From Amorphophallus konjac (taxonomy: Eukaryota; Streptophyta; Magnoliopsida; Alismatales; Araceae): a stretch of 64,000 nucleotides of DNA. Under the pieces are notes generated by a model. The model did not search any database. It worked only from the letters and a program-made list of their open reading frames with translations, and had not been told where the DNA came from. Where the stretch lies: contig CM040123.1 of NCBI GenBank assembly GCA_022559845.1, forward strand, positions 319,715,933-319,779,932, given 5' to 3'. Positions 55,347 to 64,000 of this stretch are shown piece after piece; within the stretch, counting starts at the first letter, position 1, and every line of letters begins with the position of its first letter. Made by a program: the position numbers and the translations under genes.

Positions 55347-56727
55347 AGTGGGGTGTTGTTCAAGGGCAATCTACGTGGACATGCAGCTAAAAGCTATGAA
55401 AAGATAGCGAAGTGGGTAGGTGATTCATGTTTTGCTTCTCTAATTTGACTAGTGAAGAGGCCCAATTATTCAGGCATAGTTTTGTGTAATTTTCAAGACA
55501 TTTAATTCACAGGATAATTTGGTGATCAATAGAAGCGTTTCCTTCTCATCAATCGAGAGGATGATAAACCTGTAGCAGCGTTTCCTAGACAAACACTTCT
55601 GCCTGAATCAGTTAGTATAAAGATGTTGATTCTTTTTGCAAATAATCCTCGATAAGCTTTATTTTTTCTAATAATCCTAGATAGCATTTTATGTACCTAG
55701 TAAGAAGAAAATGTTATAGAAATGATCACTTGATGGTTTTTTGTTGGGCTTCACTTGCTTAAGATTTGTCTTGATGTGGATCTACATCTGTACTAAAATG
55801 GTTTGCAATTGTTGCATTTGGACTTGTTTCTGTTTTCACCTTACTACTATGAAATGTACCTGCATTGCAATCAAATCTATTGTATGTTTATTTTGCCCTT
55901 TCATCCATTCATTTTTTAAAGTAACTTTTTGTTTCTGCAATGAAGTGCTTAAGATATATTGTCTATACCTAACAGTTGACATGTCTTTTTAACGTACCTT
56001 GCTAGTGGCCTACCATTTTGAATTGTTCTTTTGATCTCAAATACCGGTATAGTCCTCAGTGGAGGAGAGGGAGGGTCAAACATTATATGGTTATAGGAAC
56101 TTGTCTTATTCATTCTGATCCTTTGTCATGCACATTCTAATAATGAGTTTGTCACACCATATGCTTAATTGTTTTCTTCTTCTTCCTCAAGCATCAGTTC
56201 AATCTTTACAACATCAATTTTCATGTCTAATTGCTCCTGTTAGCAAACATTTACCAATAATATCTCTAGTAAGTAGTTGGATGACTTTGACATTCATATG
56301 GAGGGTATAAATATTATCGTTGCTTTACTGATTGCATTCACCAAGGATGCTAAGCCCATGTTATTTTTGTAGTAGAAAATGTTTATTATGAATATAAATC
56401 ACTTATTAATGATTGAATCCACTTAAAACTAACAAGATTGCATTTCATAATCAATCAACAGTCGAGAAACTACCTCTATCATCTCCTGTTCTTTGCTATT
56501 TCTGGTTTGAACTTTGAAATACTTAGGTTATGATTATTTTAATTCTGGTTTATATCAAAGTATTTTTATGAGAAACCTGCACATGTAGAACCATTTACTA
56601 TATGCACTTTTGATGTTCCAGATCAACATTTGACAATATTTGCTTGTTGATGGATGGTCTTCCTGAAGCCCTTGTGACAGCACATGTTTTGGGAGTCCAT
56701 GAAGTTAGTCATTTTCTAGTTGCAAGT
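55347..56727 (+). pseudogene. EGY1: EGY1-like S2P metalloprotease pseudogene, three exons
   Basis: EGY1 is a chloroplast-membrane site-2-protease homologue needed for plastid development. Exon-like pieces: 55347-55415 after an AG acceptor (SGVLFKGNLRGHAAKSYEKI); 55513-55611 after CACAG (GDQ, stop, KRFLLINREDDKPVA, then PRQTLLPES); 56622-56727 after CCAG (TFDNICLLMDGLPEALVTA, then HVLGVHEVSHFLVAS). The last piece holds the HExxH zinc-binding motif as HEVSH. An in-frame TAG replaces a Tyr codon in exon two, the first splice donor looks damaged, and the exon expected between pieces two and three is missing. Coding sequence after HFLVAS is not found. Upstream exons would lie beyond Gypsy-B or off-window. 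Identification is from recalled family motifs. Confidence 0.75.
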
Positions 56728-56799
56728 TAGTCATTTTCTAGTTTCTCGAAAATGCCATGTATGCAATGATTGTAAATCTGACTGCAACTTTTAATTTCA

Positions 56800-57060
56800 C
56801 TAATGGGTGGATTGGCATGCTTCAGGGCAGGTGATAGCAAGGTATCTGAGAGGGTTGTTTCTGATGAGATGCCACAGGTATTCTATCTGATGGTGATTTA
56901 TTGTCCTAAATTGTCATTTATAAGTATGGAGGCTTATTTGCAAAAAAGATGTATGTTGACCAAGTCTCACAGAAGGTGGAGTTTGAAATTGCTTCTTCTA
57001 AAGTTATTATTGTTGTTGATAAGTTGCATGGTATTCAGTGTCATCGACTGAAAAAATCAG
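56800..57060 (+). other. Unidentified possible exons
   Basis: Two stretches look coding: AGDSKVSERVVSDEMPQ ending at CAG/GTATTC (56822-56878), and GGLFAKKMYVDQVSQKVEFE continuing through SSKVIIVVDKLHGIQCHRL (56928-57051). They do not match EGY1, and I do not recognise them. They could be captured fragments of another gene or the 3' part of a CACTA-encoded gene. Confidence 0.35.
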
Positions 57061-57503
57061 TCTTGCTCAACATGAAAAAATCAGTGTCATCGACTGAATT
57101 AGAAAGTTTTCTATTTTGCTAAATAGGGTTTAAACTCATTTACTTTTCTTTGATGCTAGATTTCTGAAACTCAGTCCCGTGGTATTTCTTAAATATTGTC
57201 ATGTTTAATTTTCAAGTGAAATTACTTATAAATATTTAACTATTTTGCAGGTTATGGTCAATGCACTGAACATTTCATCTCCCAGCTCTTGATTCCCTTA
57301 CTAACATGGTGATATATGTTAAGACCGCCCCCTCATTTTTTATATATATACTGATTGTAATATTTACACTAATTTTGATTGTGTATATATTTTCACATAC
57401 ATGCACTTGTTTGTTATTCATGAAACTTTGTTATATTTTTGGTGATTGCAATGTTGATACATTGCCACAATCATACTTCATGATGATATTTTGTATCTAA
57501 TAT

Positions 57504-57730
57504 CAAGTTATGGCTTGAATGTGAATGTGCAGATTTCTTGATCTATGTGAATGATATGAATGTGCAAGTTTTGAATGTGTAAAATTTGTGAATGTGCACA
57601 AGTTATGGTTTGAATCTGAATGTGCAGATTTCTTGATATATGATATGTGAATGATGTGAATGTGAAAGTTTTGAATGTGTGTAAATTTTGTGAATGTATA
57701 CAAGTTATATGGTTTACCTATGAATTTAGT
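57504..57730. repeat. Tandem repeat of about 95-102 bp, AATGTG-rich
   Basis: Unit 1 57504-57598, unit 2 57599-57700, partial third from 57701. Each starts CAAGTTATGG(C/T)TTGAAT and contains GAATGTGCAGATTTCTTGAT. It lies just inside the CACTA sub-terminal region. Confidence 0.85.
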
Positions 57731-57759
57731 TAAAGGTTACCTATGGTTCATATAGGCAT

Positions 57760-58558
57760 TATAGACGAATTTATTACGTACATAATTAGTTCAGGTTATC
57801 AATGGTTCAAATGGATTATCTAATATTAGTATAGATTATTTAGGATTAAGATTAAAAGAAATATTCACCTACGGTTTGTTCATGTTACCTACGTTTTATT
57901 AACAGCTCGAAAAATCATAGGAAACTGCCTACTTGATAAAAGTCATAAACAATTACCAACTATAATTATTGTTAGTGAAAACTGCGCAGGTACTTACGCA
58001 ATAAAAAACCATAGGAGAAAACCTATGTGACATAAATCGTAGGTAATTACCTACAATCACCTACACGACAATAACTGTAGGACAATACCTACGCGACATA
58101 AATCGTAGGTAACTACCAACAACCACCTACGCTATAAAACTGTAGGAAAATACCTATGCGACATGAATCGTAGGGTATTACCTACAACCAGTATCGTGCG
58201 TAAAAACTACGTAGGCATGCCATATATGTCGTAGGTAATTACCTACTCGATAAAAGTCGTAGGTAATTACCTACGACATCCGTCGTAGGTAAAAATTGCG
58301 TAGGTAAAATTTTACCTACGTAATATGATTCCGTAGGTAATGACCACCCTATACTTATGGAATTTTGACGCGAATCTATCGTAGGTATTGACCACACTAT
58401 ACTTATGGAATTTTGTCGCGTAGGTAAAGGTTTACCTACGCAGTTTTTACCAATGACACCGCGTTGTAGTGAGTGTCGTAGGTAAAGGTTTTACCTACAG
58501 TTTTTTTGGCATTTACCTGCCACATTTGCCGTAGGTAAAAACCAGTTTTCCTGTGGTG
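57760..58558. mobile_element. CACTA (En/Spm) transposon terminus with sub-terminal repeats
   Basis: The end at 58558 reads TTTTCCTGTGGTG, complement CACCACAGGAAAA, close to the plant CACTA inverted repeat CACTACAAGAAAA. Inside it, more than 20 copies of GTAGGTAA or TTACCTAC lie in both orientations over 57880-58545, the standard transposase-binding layout. The opposite terminus is not found; it may lie left of Gypsy-B or be deleted. A 3-bp target duplication would include AGA at 58559-58561. Confidence 0.75.
58256..58277. repeat. 22-bp perfect palindrome in CACTA sub-terminal region
   Basis: Two inverted TCGTAGGTAA units meet head to head with no spacer; flanking copies at 58228-58246 and 58282-58290 repeat the unit. 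Confidence 0.85.
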
Positions 58559-60008
58559 AGAGAATATTCGACGGAGGGTTCTAACTTCACCAAAAAATAG
58601 GGTTAGGCGAGAACCAAAAACCATAGTGACTCAGTAGATACATGCCACCAGGGTGATGTGATCTTTAAATAACAATAATAAAATCAAGTAATCTAATAAA
58701 ACACTGATTATAACTAATTAAATCAGAGGCTAAATAATGAATAGCTTAACCATATGCTAACATCTAAGTATTTTTGACATGAAGGAAATCTTATTTCAAA
58801 AAGGACTGAGCATGAAGAAAATAGATAAACATGAGGGTAGAGTTAATCATAAGAGAGTTTTCATAAGATCAAAAGGGATGACCTTAAAAGATTGTAATAT
58901 AGTTTACTTATCCAATTATTGTTTAGATGTCATACTTAGCAAAGAAAATGATTTTGACACCAAAAACAATAATTTAATATACTAAAAAATCTAGGGTTTA
59001 GTTAAACCCGAGAGAGAACGAGGTTAGGACAGATGACGCATCTACATCAGAACATGGTCAGTTTACTAGTTGCGACCATCAGAACGTGGTCTATCATAGG
59101 GCCATGTTCAGAACTCACTCCCTGTGATGGACGCGATCTCAAATAGAAACTCGTTCCGATGGGAAAACACAAGAACAACAATATCCCATGGAGTCAAAAT
59201 ACATGCATAACAGTTGATAACAAGTAGGGGAAAAGGTATAGAACGAAGCTAGAAATGCAAATAAACCTATTTGCTTGATCAATTAGATTTTAACATGAGA
59301 GAACACCTATCTTTAATTTGGATTAGGGAAGAAAAAGGAAGAAGAACACAAAACGCCTAATCCTCGATCCTCCACCACGATCCATGCCTTGGCACGATCC
59401 TAGCATGACCTCCAACCTCTGCCACAAACTATTAGGGTTGGCTAGAAGGGTTTAGGGTTCTATTTATAGAGCTAAACCTCCCATAGTGTCCTAATTCGAC
59501 CAAAGATTCTCAAGGATAAAATCTACCCAATTTTCATGTTTATCCCCTAATTAGCACTGTCACCACCCTATTCTGGCCTTAATTAGGGATAAGGTTTGAC
59601 GAAAAATGACTTCAATTGGTGGGCTAGGGTTTAGGCTTGACTTTTGGCCCATTAGGTTCTAGATTTAAGCCTATTTAAGTTGGAGGTTTTGGGTAACTCC
59701 GATTTTAGGCTTTTTATTCATATTTTAGCCCAATTAGAATAAATGATTTTGGAATTATGAATCTTAAAGGTTAATTCCTTCTTTTAAGCGCAATAAGCTT
59801 TTAATTATTAATCCATTTCACTATTTCAATTATTAAAATTTTTTATTTAACTCAGTGTGCTGGAGGTCATTGCACTTTTGGACTGTGGAGTCAAGGAGCC
59901 TCTACAGCATGGCTATTCTTCCCTCTAGATCAAGCTACAAAAAATATTAATCATATAATCATGAGTCTTTAAGGTTTGGAGAGTGCTAAATATAAAAAAA
60001 AAACTCAC
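58559..60008. other. Unassigned sequence, possibly an old LTR
   Basis: No ORF of note. A minus-strand TATA-like CTCTATAAATAGAACC at 59456-59472 with CT/AT-rich flanks resembles the Gypsy-B LTR promoter context, so a decayed minus-strand LTR is possible. I could not define termini or a target duplication. Confidence 0.35.
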
Positions 60009-60572
60009 CAGTTGGCGGGTGCCACAGTAAACTCAGGACCCATACTTCTGTGTATAGGCCTGAAGGTACGCCTCGTCAGAATCTACTCCTGCGGGGACTA
60101 GTCATCCACGCCGCTCCCAGTTGAAAATCTGGTCATGCGTGTGCTGACGCCAATTATCCACTCCCTGAAGACTACGGAACCTCCGCCCTTGTCGAGGAAC
60201 TGTCACCCGAGTCGGGAACTCAACCGCCGCCTGATGGACCCCCAATGTCCTCATGATCAGTGTATAGCGCAGCGGCTCTACCAGGTTGAGGGCGTGCAAC
60301 CAAATCTCTCTCCCAAAGTAGGGGACGGTAGGCTCCACCCATGGCATCTCCCCGATCTCTCTTCGATAGGGAGTCCAAACCACCTACAGGAAGTGCTCAT
60401 TAGTGTCTATGCCATCATTAATCTAACATAATATGAAATTTCAAATTCTTACCTCTCCGTGTGGCAGAGCATCTATCGTGTCCTGAATATGAGTGACCTG
60501 GTCCCTCAGAGATCGACTATCCCACAACGGAGTCCACCACCGTGCCAGAGGAACCAAGTCTGCACGTGTCTC
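60009..60572 (-). pseudogene. Plant mobile domain (MAIN/PP7-long-like) pseudogene fragment, two exons
   Basis: Exon 60453-60572 (acceptor TTTATCAG; RADLVPLARWWTPLWD, then DTIDALPHGE) and exon 60009-60383 (VVWTPYRREIGEMPW, REIWLHALNLVEPLRY, RSLQGVDNWRQHTHDQ, FNWERRG), separated by a canonical 69-bp GT-AG intron at 60384-60452 in phase 0. A GTGAGT donor follows at 60008. The pattern of a WxPY start, an I-W then L-V-E block, and a DWR..H..Q...W block is that of the plant mobile domain found in MAIN-like proteins and in many transposons. In-frame TGA at 60102-60104 and 60033-60035 mark it as dead. Upstream and downstream exons are not identified. Confidence 0.65.
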
Positions 60573-60829
60573 CTGATAAATGATATATTTTATATCATAA
60601 TTAGCATCACATTCATCATCTTTGTGCATTTAATGAGTCTAGTTGTGCATTTAATAAGGTTAAAATCTCATTCTCATCATTTTCTGAATCTGCATAATTT
60701 TATCATCAATTTTGAGTCAAATTGGTAATTTGAGAATTATTTAGAAAATGCATAATTATTCCATTTTATTTTCTACTAGAGAATATTGAGTACTTTGCAT
60801 TTTTGTGAATTTTCATAAATTTGTGACCA
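60573..60829. other. AT-rich sequence, no feature seen
   Basis: Probably upstream intron of the plant mobile domain fragment plus flank of the Athila-like LTR. No ORF of interest. Confidence 0.4.
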
Positions 60830-62825
60830 TGATGAAGTCGCTATTTATTTTGTGACCATTTAAACAAGCGTGGTTTCATTTTGTGGGATTAAAGTAAATC
60901 AGAAAAAGTTGAAAACTCAATGGATATTGCGACAGCTATTCAGACACCATTTGGAAGTTGCGACCGTTCACAGGGTCGTTAATTCATTTTGAATGGAAAA
61001 ATCGAATTTGGAAAGTTGAAAGAATTTGCGCCATTTCCCTAATTTCTAAAAATAAAAGGAGAAATAAAAATATGCAACATAGAAAATTACGGCTGGAGGT
61101 CAGTCGTTAAAAGGATATTGAGCCCTTGTTTAAGTCACTATTCAAGATATTGCGGCCTAGCTTAAGACGTTATTCAGAAGAGACCAAGAAACTGCAGTGT
61201 AGTTTTCCGATTGAAGTGTTCTTCCCTGTTTTGAGCTTATCTATGATTAATCTATGGAAAGGAGAACTCTACATCTGAGAAGGAGTCTTAATGGGTCAGG
61301 AGACATTGATGGAAACTTATTTTTGATTAGATCTGGGAACTCACGATCGTGCAAACGCTGTTGTTCCCTATATAAGGATGCTCAGGCCGATGCTGCAGGA
61401 GGATAGATAGATAGATAGAAGGTCTGCCGTGGGATTAATTTGGAAGCTTTTCCTTTCATATTTTTAAGTTAAGTTATTCTGCAAAGTTCTTCGATTTTTA
61501 ATCTTCTGTAACTTTGTCTTCTTCATCTCCCTCTGGTTCTTCCTCTTTTCAAAGTTATTTCCTATTTTTCAAAGCCCTGTCTCCCATTTTTATTGTTCAT
61601 CCGATTTCTCTACCTTCTGGTTTTCTTCAATTTTCTCCATCTTTCTCTCCTCTTTTCAAGTTGTTGTCTTAATCAAAGTTCTTCAATTTTTAAATATCTA
61701 CATCTTCTTATTCTTTCCCTTCCTCTAATTCTTCTTCTTTTAATCGTTATCTACTGTTTTTCAAAGTTCTATTTTTTTTCAATTTCTATTGTTCATCCGG
61801 TTTTGTTGAACTCTGGTTTTCTCAATTTTTCACCTTCTTCCACTCATCTCTTCAATCTATGTTCTTCATCAAAGTTCCTCATTTTTCAAATATCTACAAC
61901 TTTTATTTCTTCACCTTCTTCTACTTCTTCTTAGTTTGAAAGTTATTCTCAGATTTTTAATCTGCTGTCCTGGGTTTTCTATTTTACTGTTCATCCGCGA
62001 CCAACCTCTATTCTTTTACATTTTTCTCCATCTTCCTCTCATTTTTAAATTTTGAGTTCTTCACCAACCTTCTTTGTCTTCTCATCCTCTACAACTTTCA
62101 CAGTTTTCACTTTTCCTAATTCCTTCTGATTTTAAAGTTATTCTCTTCTCAATCTCTCTCTATTTTTCAGTTTTCACTGTGTTTTTTAGTCTCCACCGAA
62201 CCCTCTCTTTCTCTCTTGGTTTCTTCTTTTCAAAACACACACATGCACACACCTATTTCTGATTTTTAAGCTTTTCTCCCCCTTCTATTTTTTTTCTCTT
62301 CTCTATTTTCCTCTTAAAATCCCTTCGGCGGATATTCTTTCAATTAATCCTCTCAAGATGTCGGATCCAAAGCGAGGCGATTCCATCTAAGGCTCAACAA
62401 GGAGGCGGCGTTCTTCATCCATCTCTTGGCTACAATTTTTTTCCCTTTTCTCTTTTTAATTCAAAGTTGTAATTTTTAATTTTCATATATTATACTCTTC
62501 AATTTCATAGTAATATAATTTAATTTTAGCAAAATTGTGATTTTCCTCTCTCTATCTCCTCCAATTTCTCTTCTTAAACCCTCTCGTCTTCTTTAATTAG
62601 TTTTCTTGCACTTTATTTTCCTTAGTTTTAATCTCACTCAAAATTTGATTTTCAAAGCATAAGGTATTTTTCCAACTTGTTAAAATAAGGATTTTTCCTC
62701 CTCGTGGGAATCGACTCCACTTACCACTATATATTTGATTTTCCTATCTTTAAAAGTTAGTGAGTGCAAATATATTTGAAATTGTGGCACGGCTTTCTTA
62801 ACGACACTAGTCGGTGCACATCAAT
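60830..62825 (+). repeat. 5' LTR of an Athila-like gypsy element (left boundary approximate)
   Basis: The right end is fixed by the PBS at 62831. Upstream of it is the block TCGTGGGAATCGACTCCACT with ACCACTATAT (62701-62732), followed by GACACTAGTCGGTGCACATCA, characteristic of Athila LTR ends. A plus-strand TATA box lies at 61366-61377, and a long pyrimidine-rich R-U5 runs 61500-62330. The left boundary is a guess at TGATGAAGTC (60830); its partner LTR is off-window, so it cannot be tested here. Confidence 0.65.
61366..61377 (+). promoter_or_regulatory. TATA box of the Athila-like LTR
   Basis: CCCTATATAAGG, rightward, followed by a GATAGATAGATAG repeat at about 61400. Confidence 0.6.
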
Positions 62826-62830
62826 TTTTG

Positions 62831-62848
62831 GCACCGTTGCTGGGGAGG
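62831..62848 (+). other. Primer-binding site of the Athila-like element
   Basis: TGGCACCGTTGCTGGGGA, the Asp-tRNA-type PBS (TGGCGCCGTTGCCGGGGA) with two C-to-T/G-to-A type changes, five bases after the LTR end. Confidence 0.85.
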
Positions 62849-63933
62849 AAATTATTGTTTATGTTGGGAATTCCTTGTGATTGATTTGTATATATTTTTA
62901 CTTATTTTTTTATTTTTTTTGTAGGAAAAATAAAAAAATCAAAAAATTACAGAAATTTGGACCTGCATATTCCCAGGAAATAATCTGTCACAGAAAGCTA
63001 AAAATCAAAAATTCTGAGAAATTTAAGCGTCACTAAAGGTCAGTATACGTAGGAAAATGTCTTTTTTTGTGAAATTCTGAAAATTTTCAAAAAAATCTAA
63101 AAATTCTAAAAAATTCATAAATCCAGAAAACTCCAAAAACATGATTTAGATGTCCTTTTGCAATAATTTTGCATATTGTTTGGTATTTTTAGTTGATAGT
63201 TTCTTTTCTTCATATATCTTTTTAAAAATTCAAAAAAAAATCTGAAAAATTCTCTGAAAAATAGAAAATTCATAAAATAGAAAAGCAAAAAAAAATTATT
63301 TCATGCTAGCATATCTTCATCTTAGTTGCATTATTTTCATGCATTTTACATTTTAGTTGATTTCTTATTCACTTGCATCATTATTTGAAAAGAAAAAAAA
63401 ATGAGCTTTCTCTTCTCATCTATTTCCCCTTCTTAAGGGCATTAGGATCTTTACACCCATCTTAGATTTGGAAGGACACTCCATTGAGCATTCCGACTCT
63501 TTGGACTTGAAATTTCATCTCCAAGACCTCTATAAGTCCTCGCACCCATGGATTCCCTCACGATGCCGGGCAGGTTGTACCACGAAGTACCTTGGAGTTA
63601 GAGTGCCCTTTGAAGGTTTTCCTAAAAAAAAATAAAAAAATAAAAAAAATCATCCTCATTTTACATTCATATACTGCTTAAGGCATACATTTAGTATTCA
63701 TTCATTATTTTTCAAAAAAAAATCCATCATTTTTGCATTCATAGTTCATTTAGTTGTAGTTACATTGGCATTAAAAAAATCCAAAAATTTAAAAGAAATC
63801 CAAAAATAATTATCTTCCTTTGGGCCCTTCACATTGCATGCAAGGTAGGAGATCCCTACACCCACATTTAATAGGGCCCATTAGTGAAATTGAAAGGTTG
63901 GTGCATACTAGATCCCAACCCCAACCTAACCTT
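62849..63933 (+). other. Leader of the Athila-like element
   Basis: 1.1 kb, A-rich with many AAAAATTC/AAAAATTTC words, no ORF. It includes two blocks with GA.CCCTACACCCAC / TTTACACCCATCTTAG (63450 and 63850). The length fits an Athila leader. Confidence 0.7.
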
Positions 63934-64000
63934 ATGGCGGATCAAAATCAAAGCCAAGCTCCTAAACAGATGAAGAATTATTTCATGCCAAACCAATATC
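63934..64000 (+). CDS. Athila-like Gag, N-terminus only
   Basis: ATG at 63934 opens a frame to the window edge (MADQNQSQAPKQMKNYFMP). The MADQ-type start, the preceding leader and the PBS fit Athila Gag. Only 22 codons are visible, so integrity cannot be judged. It is the only plus-strand retroelement gene in the window. Confidence 0.65.
   Translation, partial: MADQNQSQAPKQMKNYFMPNQY

Noticed and set aside
58465..58473. A separate CACTA element ending at GTTGTAGTG
   Set aside because: No matching opposite terminus or target duplication was found; reported only as a curiosity within the main terminus.
61593..62262. Ser/Leu/Phe-rich ORFs at 61593-61934 and 62074-62262
   Set aside because: Pyrimidine-rich R-U5 of the Athila-like LTR; no domain or start context.
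1..64000. tRNA, rRNA or small nuclear RNA genes
   Set aside because: None recognised. tRNA-like words are only the primer-binding sites of the retroelements.

Overview
This window is plant nuclear DNA, almost certainly angiosperm and heterochromatic. It is a nest of LTR retrotransposons with no intact host gene. Evidence for a plant: Ty1/copia elements of the SIRE/Maximus type primed by initiator Met-tRNA (TGGTATCAGAGC), large Tat/Ogre-like and Athila-like Ty3/gypsy elements, a CACTA (En/Spm) terminus with sub-terminal repeats, a plant mobile domain fragment, and intron-containing remnants of EGY1, a chloroplast S2P-type protease gene.

Layout, left to right. 1-18889: Copia-1 (minus strand; its 3' LTR is off the left edge) with pol, gag, PBS and a 5' LTR. 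That LTR is split by Copia-2 (7738-18647, complete, perfect 5-bp target duplication CGACC). 18890-40657: Gypsy-A (minus; its pol continues off-window beyond Copia-1). It carries a decayed gag-protease frame, a PBS and a 4-kb 5' LTR, and is interrupted by a solo LTR of a related family (19854-22992, GGGGG duplication) and by Copia-3 (26077-36227). 40658-55179: Gypsy-B (minus) with gag, leader, PBS and 5' LTR. Its gag is cut by Gypsy-A and its leader by Copia-4 (42791-53235, perfect GTATG duplication). 55180-58558: host or captured sequence with three EGY1-like exons, unidentified possible exons, a tandem repeat and a CACTA terminus. 58559-60830: unassigned sequence plus two plant mobile domain pseudo-exons. 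About 60830-64000: the 5' LTR, PBS, leader and gag start of a plus-strand Athila-like element running off the right edge.

Relative order follows from who interrupts whom: Gypsy-B first, then Gypsy-A and Copia-4 inside it, then the solo LTR, Copia-3 and Copia-1 inside Gypsy-A, then Copia-2 inside the Copia-1 LTR.

The most unusual content is the pair Copia-3 and Copia-4. Both have full LTRs, PBS, PPT and a long gag, but no pol. Their Gag lacks the central UBN2 region and has a C-terminal array of five to six CCHC zinc knuckles in place of the single one in Copia-1 and Copia-2. Where pol should be they carry about 2.5 kb of conserved non-coding sequence with a cluster of short hairpins. Their LTRs resemble that of Copia-1 in layout, so a Copia-1-like element is the natural candidate to supply Pol in trans (inference).
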